Shown here: positions 36,894 through 49,594 of the stretch, piece by piece | How positions within the stretch are numbered: the first letter of the stretch is position 1 | Layout: each line of letters begins with the position of its first letter | Origin: Amaranthus tricolor | Taxonomy: Eukaryota > Streptophyta > Magnoliopsida > Caryophyllales > Amaranthaceae | Assembly: GCF_026212465.1 (NCBI RefSeq) | Contig: NC_080051.1 | Location: forward strand, 16,929,767 to 16,993,766 | Length of the DNA: 64,000 nt | Direction: 5' to 3' | Made by a program: the position numbers and the translations under genes | The notes under the pieces: model-generated | The model's database searches: none | Seen by the model: the letters and a program-made list of their open reading frames with translations, nothing else | What the model was told of the DNA's origin: nothing

Positions 36894-37214
36894 ATTGAAA
36901 TAAATTGATCTGCCTATTAGGGCTGGCAAAAGCTGACCCGACCTGCTAACCTGATCTGAAACCGACTCGAAATTAGCGGGTTTGGGTTTAGATTTTTGAC
37001 CCAATTAATTAAATGGATCAACCCGACCTGATATGTTTATTAAATGGGTTAGGTTCAGGTTGAATATTTAAACCCGAAAAAAACCTGTTTAACCCATTTA
37101 TTAAATTTAAGACGGATCAACATTTGCCAAATACTTCGTAAAACTAAGATAATACCAATTACCATGTATTGAGAATTTGTCAGCTGAAGATGACTTTCAA
37201 TAAGAAAGGAAGTT

Positions 37215-37284
37215 GTCCCACATCGGCTAAGGGATTTGTCAGCTGAAGATGACTTTCAATAACAAAGGAAGTTGTCCCACATCG
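37215..37284 (+). promoter_or_regulatory. Duplicated upstream sequence element (USE) of a plant snRNA promoter
   Basis: GTCCCACATCG at 37215-37225 and again at 37274-37284, in a 59-bp tandem duplication. This is the plant snRNA USE (consensus RTCCCACATCG). A TATA-like CTCTAAATC is about 31 bp after the second USE, near the Pol II-type spacing known for plant U1/U2/U4/U5 genes, but the TATA is degraded. A second A/T-rich motif (TAATAAAAG) lies closer. Confidence 0.8.
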
Positions 37285-37345
37285 GCTATGAAAGATACTA
37301 ATAAAAGAAAAATCCTCTAAATCACTTCCACAGATCTCATACCAA

Positions 37346-37455
37346 CTTACGCAGCCACGCCGTGAGCACAAAGCGAACTATTCTTTCACCTTTTACTAAA
37401 GAATACCGTGTGCTCGCTGCATTAAGTGGCATACGTTTATTTTTGGAGGAAGTCT
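37346..37455 (+). ncRNA. U5 spliceosomal snRNA gene copy (likely pseudogene)
   Basis: The invariant U5 loop I is visible: TTCTTT stem, loop CACCTTTTACT, AAAGAA stem at about 37380-37402. Around it, GAGCACA pairs with TGTGCTC and CAGC with GCTG, the U5 stem I. The Sm site ATTTTTGG is at 37439-37446. The 5' end is inferred near 37346-37352 from the promoter spacing. Differences from a functional gene: loop I reads CACC where U5 has CGCC (A at 37388), and no clear GC-rich 3' stem-loop follows the Sm site. U5 normally aligns exons in the tri-snRNP; this copy is probably not competent. It is embedded in a hAT-like element, in a hAT-like element, in a Copia LTR. Confidence 0.8.
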
Positions 37456-38236
37456 TTAATTAAGGTTAAATGGGTCAAATGACCTGAAATATATGAATTT
37501 AATGACCTAAAAAAAAGTAGGTTAAATGGGTCATTAGCAGATTGATCCGATTTGCTACAGATCAGGTCGGGGTTTCAATTTTTGACTCATTAATTAAATG
37601 GGTCAGGTTCAGGTTAAGGGTTTATTGACCCATTTATATATGATCCGAACCTAAAAATGACCCAACCCGACCTGTTTGACACCCCTATCTGCTATATCTG
37701 ATAAAACAATCGGTAATTATTTTTTGTAAGTAAATGAGCATTTATCAATTAAAAACCTGACTATTAACTTATTTCGATATTGACCCGATCAATAGTTATC
37801 CGTAACCGATAACTACTCGAAAAATAAAGCTCGAACCCGATCTGTACCCGATAAAAACCGAACCAATTAGTAATCGATGACAACCCGAGACGGATTGACA
37901 CTCGACACGAACTTCAACCGACACCGAACTGATGCTAACCCGATAGCTTGAATAACCGATCTCTAACCGAACCGTGACTAACCGACTCGACCCGAGTGTG
38001 ACCCGTTGTAACACACAGCCGAAAAATAACCGATCCGAAATGCAACCGAACCGAATAACACCCGTCCGAAACCGACCCGATCAACCGAATGAACACCTCT
38101 AATTAACACCCATAATTCTTCATGAATACTCCACACATAATTACACCCATTTAGTTACCACCATCCAAGAGTCACACTCATGAATTCAATCCTTTAATGT
38201 GCACTCAAGTCACACGCTACCATTCATAACAATTAT

Positions 38237-39231
38237 GTATATAAATATTTTGACTTAATTGACTCCAACTTTTGAGAGAAATATAAAAATATAAAGATGA
38301 TCACACGTTCATATATTTGATTATATATAATAGTATAATACAACAATAGTAAATTAAGTAATCAAAATGACAATCTGAATCATACAATATTATAAAAATG
38401 TTGGAAAATTCTACAGTGATTTTGTATTGAGATAGATGTGTGGTGTATTAATATTTTTATATTGAGATTTTTATTAAGAAAGATAAAATAAAATCAATGA
38501 TTGATACATAATATAATATAAAAAATATAAAGTATTAACATTTTAACGTATTACACATAATTTTATATATAATTTAATTTTAAAATGAGATTAACATTTT
38601 GATTCCAAGTATATATATTATCAAGTGGCTTTTTGCTCTTGCTTTACTTTAGCTCGATGAAATACATGAAAATCCTGCTTGCTTACTACCTTTCTTTTTA
38701 TTTGTTTCAGTCTAAATGAAGCTCTTGCGATGTGCTGTTTATCTCAAAACAACTATTATTTTGGATTTTTGTTTGATAAAATTAAGGTGAAAGAAACAAA
38801 TATCCCATTCAACAATATCAATTAGAAAAAATCTTACACATACTATTTTCGGAACTTGATTAGGCAACTACGACATAAAATATTTTAATACACATTTTTT
38901 ACATAACTGAATATTAAATTGAGTTAATTTTCATCAAAATGAATTTTATATGGAAAGTTTAAATGCATATTTTATTATGTGTTTAGTTAGTAACTATTTA
39001 TTATTTAATATTTCTGCTTTAATAAAACTAACTTATCTGTGTATTACACGTGTACTTAAACAAAAATTAGTGATTGAAAACTAAAGTTTTGTGCATGGAT
39101 TAGATATACAAACTCATATTGTTAAAGGTTTCTAATGTAAGTATTCAACAAAAAGGATTTAGACATTACTATATTGCCTAAATATGTTGGTTTGATGATA
39201 TAACATGTTCATACTTTTTTAAAATTTTCAA
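38237..39231. other. Intergenic, nothing recognised
   Basis: AT-rich. The first 150 bp continue the 188-bp repeat family seen at 27990-28370. No gene seen. Confidence 0.4.
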
Positions 39232-39240
39232 TTTAATTTA

Positions 39241-41399
39241 GGAAAAATTGCTTTTAAAAGGTCAACATTTGACTCGTCTACAGATAAAGGACTAACATAA
39301 CGTTTATTCAACACAGTGCCAACCTTTTGCCTATTTTGCAAGGAAAGGGTTATTAGGTCATGAGCACCTAGAGTACTCGGTTACTTCATTTCATTTCATT
39401 AAAAGGACAAGTGTCATGTTCTGATTGGATGATTTAATTTTTATTGAAAAAATCAAAAAAATAAACAAAAATAAAACACAAAAAGCCATTTTCCTTGGTC
39501 TCTGTCTTTTTCACACCATTATTTATCACCTTCTTCATCTTCATCTCTTTTCTACTCTCAATTTCAATCTCCTCATCTCAATCTTCTTCATCATCATCGT
39601 CATCCTCAAATTCATGGGGGTAAATCAATTGGGTTTCCTATCTTTTTCTTTAGATCTTCAATCAAGTAATCAAGTTTCATCATCAATTTTCTCTTTTTAT
39701 TTTTTTATATTGAAAACCCTAGAATGGTGATGACATGGGGATTGGTAAAACACTATGGATAACCAAAAATTAGACAAGAATGCATTTATAGTGATTTCTA
39801 TCTTCATTTCTAATAATTTGCGATCTTGTTTCTCTTTTTATTTTTTGTTTCATTTTTTGGAATGGATAGCAATAGCAATGATATCAGGTTAACTGTTCAA
39901 ACTATCTAATCTGTTTTTTAATTTTTTTTATAGAGGATGGAAAATCATCAGAGGGAAACATCTTAAATGCATCTGCGCCTGTGGGCATTGCAAATACAAC
40001 CTTCTTTCGACTGAACAATGTGTGCACTTCAAATATTTGTCTAAAACTACCCGCTTTGGGATATCATACGAACTACTAAGACATGTAATTTGGGATATCA
40101 TCATACGAACTTCCAAATATTTCATTTTGGGATGTAATTTAAACCTTCATGGAATGTGGATATGACTTTAAGTTTAGTCCTTAACCTGCTCTAAGTCTTG
40201 AAGTGATTAATCTTGAATTTAACAAGTCTTCATGAAATGTATTGAAAAGTAGGGATGGTCATGGGTCCAGAATCCTATTAGACCCGTTTCTTTTTTAAGG
40301 GTTTGGGTCTTTTTTTTGAGACCCATCGAATTTGGGCCGGATCTAGATCTAAAAAATAGTTAATGGGTCTGAGTCCGGGTCCAAGTCTGGACTTGGACCC
40401 AGACCCGACCTCTAGACTCGAACCGGCATAATTATTAAATTGTCTGCCCCCATTTCTTCCTAATTATGTTGTTTATTTGTGTTTCTTTAAGCTGATTATT
40501 TGTTTTCTAAGTTGATTATTCTCGTATAATATCCCAGAATTATCTTCACCCATTAACGTAATCTGATAAATGACCACTACTTGGTATTGAAAATTAATTT
40601 AATTTTAGAACACTAAGCAAAAATCAACGAGATTACAAAAATTAAGATAATTGAATTATAGAACTGACATTGGATTCGAAAATAAATGAATTTCTGCCGA
40701 CAATTAGAAGAATTATATTATGAGTATTTATGTTTTGCTACATGTTAAAATGGATTCAAATTTTTTAAAGGGTTGAATGCAGTTGCAATTTGAGTTTTTT
40801 TTTTATATTTTTTTTTTACAATTTGATTGAGTTATAAAAGTTTTAATTTTGACAAATCAAAGAGAATTTTTTGGATTTATTAAGGACCCATTAAGGATTC
40901 TAACCCATCAGATCCGGAGGGTCTGAAAATTTTGGACTCTTAAGTTCAGATCCGAGTCTGAACTTATAAAAAATAAAAGGGTCCGAGTCAGAATCTGGCT
41001 GATACCGCTCCAGACCCACCCCATGACCATCCCTATTGAAAAGCAAAGGATGTCCAATTGTAATTTGATTTGGGTTTGGATGTGGTGGTTGTGGGATTGC
41101 CATTGGTGACGCGGTGGTTGCAGAGGTTTTGATTGAGGTGGGTGGTGCTGGGTTGGGTGGTGGTGTTGGGTGAGGGAGTGGTTTTGGGTTGCCATTTTAT
41201 TCTTTTTCTTTTTTTTTAATGTGTGTTATTAAGTTTTAAAAAGTTAAATAAGTCAATGTAACCTTTACAACAGGTTACAAGTCATTTAATCCTTTCCTTG
41301 CAAAAATAGGCAAAAGGTTGACCATGTGTAGAATAAACACTATGTAGACTCTTTATTTATAAACGAGCTAAAGGTTGGCCTTTTAGAAGGAATTTTTTC
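39241..41399. mobile_element. Non-autonomous MULE (possible Pack-MULE), 2.16 kb
   Basis: Perfect 9-bp TSD TTTAATTTA (39232-39240, 41400-41408). Inverted repeats of about 115 bp, e.g. left GGAAAAATTGCTTTTAAAAG, right (reverse complement) GAAAAAATTCCTTCTAAAAG, continuing through CAACCTTTTGCCTATTTT and GCAAGGAAAGG. It encodes no transposase. The interior looks like captured gene 5' regions: a CT-rich leader at 39480-39610 followed by ATGGGGGTAAATC on plus, and a Pro/Gln/His-rich frame starting at 41195 on minus. A hAT-like element is nested at 40250-41035. Confidence 0.88.
40250..41035. mobile_element. hAT-like element TAGGGATGGTCATGG (786 bp)
   Basis: Inverted ends TAGGGATGGTCATGGGTCC ... ACCCCATGACCATCCCTA and a perfect 8-bp TSD TTGAAAAG (40242-40249, 41036-41043). 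Subterminal GGGTCC/GACCC repeats. A relative is at 46105-46619. Nested in the MULE, so younger than it. Confidence 0.88.
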
Positions 41400-41756
41400 T
41401 TTAATTTATATAAATCAAAAGATTAATATATTCGTATCTTGATTGTACGGTACATATGTTAGTATCTTATAAATGCAAAGATCAAAAAATTAGGAAGCAT
41501 AAAATGAAACATAAAATTTGATTTATAATATAAGATGTGAAGGGAATCACAAAAATTTGACATAAGCATAAATTTGATTTATCATAAAAAGTTTTTATTT
41601 ACCTTACAAAATTTGGTCATAATCATTAAGAATGAAGAGAAAATCCATCTACATAAGGTGCCTCGTTGGAAAATTGTGGTGCTATTGATATTTTTCACGT
41701 TAAAATGATAACTTTATCTTGAATTAAATGGTAACATGTTTCACGTATTTATATTA

Positions 41757-41792
41757 CTAGTAGTGGGGCCGCATGCGTAGCATGCGATTTTT
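41757..41792 (-). other. Putative Helitron 3' terminus
   Basis: Read on minus: hairpin GCATGC-TAC-GCATGC, then GGCCCCACTA and CTAG, followed by T. This matches the Helitron 3' rule (short GC hairpin about 10 nt before CTRR, inserted before T). The body would run to higher coordinates, across the AT run at 42.1 kb, but no 5' TC end could be fixed. Confidence 0.5.
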
Positions 41793-42090
41793 CAAGTTAT
41801 ACTATCGAATTTAATAATGATATTTTATACAATTTTATTGTTAATAATATGAATGAAAATATTAAAATGTCAACATGTTGCAAAAGTGTGGCGGATTCAA
41901 GTATTGAAGGTGTGTAAAACAAGTAAATATTTTAATTGCAACAGCTTAATAAAATCGAAATTAAAAGCTGAAACACTTGCTAATAGTACCAATAAGTATT
42001 CAACACGCTAAAATACAACAGACAATAGGAATTAATATAAAATGTGCTCATAGAACATCTTGCATCAAGCATTTTGAGTATTTTTTATTT

Positions 42091-43342
<1,252 letters not shown>

Positions 43343-43527
43343 GGGCATTATTATTTGTCGCCACCCTTTTCATTTTATCGCCACCCCTCCTAATGAAATT
43401 ACAAATTTGCCCCTGATCTTTAAAAATTTACAAATTTGCCATTGAGTTAATAACTTTTCATTTTCATTTTTTTTAATTATTTTTAATTATTTTTATTTAT
43501 ATTATTATTGTTATTATTATTATCATA

Positions 43528-43574
<47 letters not shown>

Positions 43575-43611
43575 GGTTATTATTATTATTATAACGGTTA
43601 TTATTATTACG

Positions 43612-43651
<40 letters not shown>

Positions 43652-44780
43652 TTAATAATAAAAATAATAAAAAAAAAAAAAATACCAGTCGCACAAAACG
43701 TGCGACTGACAGTCGCACAAAGCAGTCGCACATTTTATGCGACTGGTAATTTATTTTTTTATTATTTTTTTTATTATTATTAATTTTATTATTATTATTA
43801 TTATTACGGTTATTATTATTAATTTTATTATTATTATTATTAATATTAATATTGTTGTTGTTATTATTATTATTATTAAATTATTATTTTTGTTTTAATT
43901 ATTATTGTTATAACTGATGTAAGAAGGAAAGCGTAAAAATTGACAAACACAAAACACACAGAATTTACGTGGTTCACCGACAATGTGTTGACTAAGTCCA
44001 CAGGTAGAGGAGAGAAAAATTTTATTACTAGAGGAAACCCAAAATACAAATATTGGCTAGATTATAGAAAATAAGAGTTTATAAATTACTCCAATACATA
44101 AAACCTTAGCTAAAACAGATTTTTTTGGGATGATGCAAAACAAATGCCCAAGACTCCTTTTATAAGGAGAAGAATAACAAGCCTTTGTTATTCTTCCGAT
44201 GTGGGATAATGATAAACATTAATCTTCCAATATGGGATAATGAAAAACATTAATCTTCCAATGTGAGATAATGACAAACATCAATCTTCCAATGTAAGGT
44301 TATGTCTTGAATCCCACATTGGAAGATTGATGTTTGTCATTATCCCACATTGAAAGATTAATGTTTTTCATTATCCCACATTGGAAGATTAATGTTTATC
44401 ATTATCCCACATCGGAAGAATAACAAAGGCTTGTTATTCTTCTCCTTATAAAAGGAGTCTTGGGCATTAGTTTGCATCATCCCAAAAAAATTTGTTTTTG
44501 CTAAGGTTTTATGTATTTGAGTAATTTATAAACTCCTAATTTCTATAATCTAGCAATATTTGTATTCTGGGTTTCCTCTAGTAATAAAATTTTACGCTTT
44601 CTTTCTTACATCAGTTATAACAATAATAATTAAAACAAAAAGAATAATTTAATAATAATAATAATAACTACCACAATAATAATAATAATAATAAAATTAA
44701 TAATAATAAAAAAAAAATTTAAAAAAATACAAGTCGCACAAAACGTGCGACTGTTTTGTGCGACTGGTATTTTTTTTTTA

Positions 44781-44814
<34 letters not shown>

Positions 44815-44890
44815 AACCGTAATAATAATAACCGTTATAATAATAATAATAACCGTTATAATAATAATAATAACCGTAATAATAATAACC

Positions 44891-44930
<40 letters not shown>

Positions 44931-45028
44931 TTAAAAAAAAAATACCAGTCGCACAAAACGTGCGACTGCTTTGTGCGACTGGTATTTTTTTTTTTAATTT
45001 TTTTTATTATTATTATTTTTATTATTAA

Positions 45029-45062
<34 letters not shown>

Positions 45063-45099
45063 CGTAATAATAATAACCGTTATAATAATAATAATAACC

Positions 45100-45143
<44 letters not shown>

Positions 45144-45328
45144 TATGATAATAATAATAACAATAATAATATAAATAAAAATAATTAAAAATAATTAAAA
45201 AAAATGAAAATGAAAAGTTATTAACTCAATGGCAAATTTGTAAATTTTAAAGATTATGGGCAAATTCGTAATTTCATTAGGAGGGGGTGGCGATAAAATG
45301 AAAAGGGTGGCGACAAATAAGAATCGGG
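43343..45328. mobile_element. Foldback (palindromic) transposable element, about 2 kb
   Basis: The two halves are inverted copies of each other nearly end to end, with centre near 44300. Outer arms: TTATTTGTCGCCACCCTTTT at 43350 and its complement ending at 45320, then GCCACCCCTCCTAATGAAAT and ACAAATTTGCC. Next are long ATT/AAT runs with AACGGTTATTATTATTA pieces, then a 0.7-kb inner palindrome (43917-44628) of an LTR-like sequence starting TGATGTAAGAA in each orientation. Candidate TSD AAATTGTA (43335-43342, 45329-45336). Three palindromic modules of AGTCGCACAAAACGTGCGAC type are at 43685, 44731 and 44945. No coding capacity. Fits foldback or MULE-related elements. Confidence 0.8.
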
Positions 45329-45336
45329 AAATTGTA

Positions 45337-46104
45337 ACCCCAATAGTAATTAAAAAGCACCCACCAAGATGAATTTCCTTGTCTTTTGTCAGATTCAACC
45401 GACCATCTGAAAATGATCAAAGAAATATTATGAAGTATATGTCGATTTTAAAACTATTAATTATAAATTTATGAGCCCAACCAACATGAACTGACATTAG
45501 CAACATTAGACAAATCATTTTAACACTCTAATTAAAAAACAGCAGCATTGACATGACCTACTACACCTAAGATCACAACACTGCATCAGGCTATCAGCAG
45601 AGCAGGTATCTCAGGCCTAACATCAGTAGATGAGCTCTTGTCATTTAGAGCGTATAATAGTCATCATTTCTGATAGTTCATTAAATCAAATAAATAGATT
45701 AATTTATTAATTAAGTTAAATGTCCCAATATTGCAAAATGGTTGTTTTGTGCAAAAGTATTTTTGCGAATCGCGAAAAGACTCGCGGATCGGGAGATTTC
45801 AAGACAAAGTTTCTGTTTTGGAAATTGCTCAGGTCGCGGAATGTTCGTTTTATTCGGTTTTGTTAGTTATGCAATAACTACCTACGGTTAATATGGTTAT
45901 ATTAACTGAATTATTGGGATGAATTGGTTTAATATCGACATTGATTTGTGAATCGATGTTGCGGTTCATGAAGTGACATATTACTTCATGAATGGTTGTA
46001 TGCTTTTCTATAAATATAGAAGGCATGTGTAAGTTATTTCTTACATGAAATGTACATGGAATATACATGCGATTTCTGATTTTTCTTTTCTTCTCTAGTA
46101 CTTT
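45337..46104 (+). other. Intergenic; possible decayed LTR with TATA box
   Basis: From about 45720 on, the sequence has the make-up of an LTR U3: TATA-like TCTATAAATATAGAAGG near 46008, then a CT-rich leader, interrupted by the hAT-like element at 46105 and continuing to about 46740 (TAAGTTCCTTGTGCTAGGAA). No matching second LTR, PBS or TSD was found. Confidence 0.35.
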
Positions 46105-46619
46105 TCGGGGTGGCCATGGGGCGGGTCTGGCCAGACCTGGATCCGGACCCTTTTATTTTTATAGATCCAGACCCAGATCCGGACCCTAAGGATCTAAAAT
46201 TTTCAGACCCAGACCCAGACTCTTCGGATCTGACGGGTCTAGGGTCCTTGATGGGTCCTTAATGGGTCTTAAACAAAGTCTCTTTGATTGTCAAAATTGA
46301 ACCTTTTTCGAGTCTTTTTTGTATTTTTGTAAGCAACTTATTATCGTATTACAAACGCTTGTTCGAGTGCATAAAATTCAAATACAAAATAATTACTAAA
46401 AAGTAAAAAAAATATTTAATTGTATAGGGTCCGAGTCTGGGTCAGAGGGGCGGGTCTAGGGTCTGGGACCGGCTCCGGGTCTCAAAGTGCAGACCCGGAC
46501 CCGTCAAATATCTTCTGGATCCAGATCCGACCCTGGATCCGATAGGTCTAAAAAAATAAGACCCATACCCTTAAAAAAGGGGCGGGTCCAACAGGGTCTT
46601 GGACCCATGACCATCCCTA
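46105..46619. mobile_element. hAT-like element, relative of 40250-41035 (515 bp)
   Basis: Ends TCGGGGTGGCCATGGGGC ... GACCCATGACCATCCCTA, with perfect 8-bp TSD AGTACTTT (46097-46104, 46620-46627). GC-rich GGGTCC/GGACCC subterminal repeats in both arms. Confidence 0.85.
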
Positions 46620-46627
46620 AGTACTTT

Positions 46628-47630
46628 ACATAGAGAACTTGCAATCCTCGATTGTAAATTTCCGTTTCTTCTTCCACTTAAGTTTTCTCGTGTCTTTCTA
46701 AGTTCCTTGTGCTAGGAATTTAGTGTAATTCTTTATATCTTAGAACATATTTGCGGTTTATATTTCCGAGCACCGTAGTAGGAAGGAAATGATGTTTTAG
46801 AAAAGACCATCTCGCTTAGAATTAATATCAAGTTCACATACAAAATCTTCTTGTTACTATGTTCGATATATGGTAATTCCAGATGATGAAGTTCACATTT
46901 GGTGTATGTTAAGCAAATGTTTGAACTTGTCATATGTTTTGTAACCTACTAAGTTTATGTAACTTTATTATATATGTTTGATTAATAAAATTATAGCCTC
47001 TCTTATGTTGAATCTTACTCATATAACAAAAGGAGCCACAAAAATTAAATTCCACACACAAAAATTAAGAAAAACAAAATAGAATGAAAAATGAGGAAAA
47101 AATTACCAGGAGATTGATCTTCTCTGCAGCAAATCTCTTGGCAAGCAGCGAAAATAAACATGTTTGGATGAAGAAACCTCGACATTACAACTGACAAAGA
47201 ATCATATTTCAAAACCTAGAGTCAAGAGAGACCCTTAGAAACTCATTCCAAAAATTAATCAAAGAAACAATAACCCACAAATGACAAACCAAATATATTA
47301 ACAACTATCAAAATATTAGATTCAAGTAGGGGAAAAAAATTACCAACATTTTCTTCATGTAGTACTGATTTTCGAAATCTGTAATGTACAAACCCAAAAT
47401 TTACATAAAAACCTAAATTGTAGATCCAACTGTAATTTACAAAAATCCACATTTGTTGATACCTACATTTTCGTTTTTGACCCATCTTAAACCTAGATTT
47501 GTAGATCGTACACAAGCTTTAAAATCACAATGCACTGAGGGAGAAAAGTGATGAGGGAGGAAAGCAAAGAAGGAATAAAGTGAAGAAGTGTGAAATGAGC
47601 TAGGGAAAGCAAAAAGACAAACAGTAATTT
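46628..47630. other. Intergenic, nothing certain
   Basis: AT-rich. 46628-46760 continues the possible LTR noted upstream. No other gene or element end was recognised. Confidence 0.35.
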
Positions 47631-49594
47631 AGGTTGCACTAAAACGGACACGGACACGGATAGAGCTGTTCAAAACAAACCCGACCCGAAAATCCGACCC
47701 GGAATCGGAAATTATCTGACCCGAATAAAATGTAAGTTTTTTAGGTTTACCGAACCGATACTTCACTCGAAACGTTTGATAACCGAAAAGGGCAAAATCG
47801 AACTCGAACTGCAATCGAATTTTATAACCGACATATAAACCTTAACCGATGTTACCCGAACTGAACAGTGATCGACCCGAGTCAAATCCGACCCGAATTA
47901 TGCACGTAACCGAATGCAACCTGACTAAAACCGATTAAGATTGAATTGTTTTTAACCCGAATCGATTATTAATCGAACTGTTTTTAACCCGAACTGATAC
48001 CAACCCGAACCGATTGTTAATCGAACTGTTATAAATCCGAATCAATTTTTCACCTAATTTTAGCAAATTAGGTCCAATTTCAGTTTTCTAATTATACATC
48101 CACCAAATATAAATATATAAATATTAAGTTTTTAACCCCAAAAATTTACATCCATCACTTATACATCCACCAAATTAACATGTACAAATATCAAGTTTTT
48201 TGAATGTAACATATGGTTTTTTGAACAACGAAATGGGTGTTTGAATATCCAAAATGTTAATTTTAACTTACAAAATGACGTATTAAATATTAAACAACTT
48301 AAAGTGAGAATTTGAAGTACAAAAGTAAATGTTTTGATTAATATTTAGTTGAGCTATTTAGCTCAATTTAAAACTGTCGATACCGTCTTAATGGAGAATT
48401 TGCGAAAAGCTAAGTTTTGTTAGTTTAAACCTTTTTTTTCTCAAATCAGAGTATCATATAGATAATCCCTACAATTAAGGAGAAGAGAGAATCAATTCAT
48501 CTCGAAAAAAATTATATTTTATAACATTTATTTAAAATAATTATCTTCCATTTTTACTAACAAAACTCCACTTTTTTGAAGACTTGTTCTTACAAGAAGT
48601 TAGTAAAATGTGGTTATCAAATCTTCAACTTCTATATTTGCTTTGATATTTTCTTATTGAAGATGCAAAACACATTAATCATACAAATATACAAGCATAT
48701 TAATTAATAATCTCGTGAGTTCATCCAACTTCTAATAATAGGTTATGAGGGTAAGTGGCTAGAGTTAAGTCATTAATTTAGAGGCAAATTATTAATTCGA
48801 GAGAGGAGATCAAAAGAGCAGAGATGACAGAAAGCTTGGTAGAAGCTAGTGTGTGCGCAAATGGTGGTACTACGGGAGAACTTGAAGAAGCAAGAAGGTA
48901 TAAGCAAGCTGCATGTATTAGGTGTGGAGATCCGCTGGACGGAAAAAGGTGTGCAGAAACCATCACTAAATCCCAAAGAAATTTAATGTAAATAAAGAGT
49001 ATATATGACAATTAGCGTTGGCATAACGACATCTCCTGATACAATCAAAGAAAACAAGGATCGCGCCTTAGCTCAAACAACGTGTGGATGGGTGGAGAAA
49101 CATTGTAAAGCTTACGTAGCTGAACATTTTCTGTAGTCTCAACATCCTTAGCCCCAATGGACCGCCAAGCATTGCGGGAGCATCTCACCTTTTCTCATAT
49201 TGAAGGTAAACATCAGCAGTTACAATCTTACAATCAAGTCTCTCATACCAATGATACTGTCTGGTGCGCCACTGCTACGAACTTCAGAAAAACAAATTAA
49301 TACAAAACTATGTAGCAAAAACTTAAAATGGGATACCTCTGCATCAATTTAGCCTTGTTGTACGATTGTCCTAACATTTACATCAAAATTTTCCACCAAA
49401 CAACAGAGAAGTACTATAAGAAAAGATAAACATAATTGTAAAAAGTTGAACTAAGAAAGACAATATTCTCCAGTAACTCGATTTATTCTTTGTTCAATAT
49501 TTTCTCAATGATGACCTTGATTAGGAGGTGAAAGAAGGCGCACAACAACAAATTGAAAGACCAAACTTTCTATAAAAGCACCACAAAAAGTGAC

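Larger units (their letters stand above)
36918..37687. mobile_element. Nested hAT-like element carrying a U5 snRNA gene copy
   Basis: 770 bp, absent at the matching place of copy 2 (51099-51108 runs on uninterrupted). Ends TAGGGCTGGCAAA ... TTTGACACCCCTA are inverted; flanks TCTGCCTAT and TCTGCTAT are a slightly eroded duplication. Subterminal GACCCGACCTG repeats resemble other elements here. The inside, about 37140-37450, is a U5 snRNA gene with its promoter. Confidence 0.8.

Noticed and set aside
39425..39730. 101-aa plus-strand frame as a host gene
   Set aside because: Low-complexity Phe/Ile/Leu-rich leader translation inside a MULE; more likely a captured 5' UTR.
43685..44983. Repeated palindromes resembling CRISPR repeats
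   Set aside because: Plant nuclear DNA, only three irregularly spaced copies, spacers are microsatellite; no array structure.
43483..45188. Open frames of poly-Asn, poly-Ile and poly-Leu
   Set aside because: They are translations of ATT/AAT microsatellites in the foldback element, not genes.
48826..48990. Small plus-strand frame starting MTESLVEASVC inside hAT-like copy 2
   Set aside because: Has a CxxC-like motif but no recognisable family; could be captured exon debris, not strong enough to call a gene.
49015..49300. Possible second CNX3 exon in the captured region
   Set aside because: No translation on minus matches the conserved second half of MoaC; no suitable acceptor followed by the expected block.
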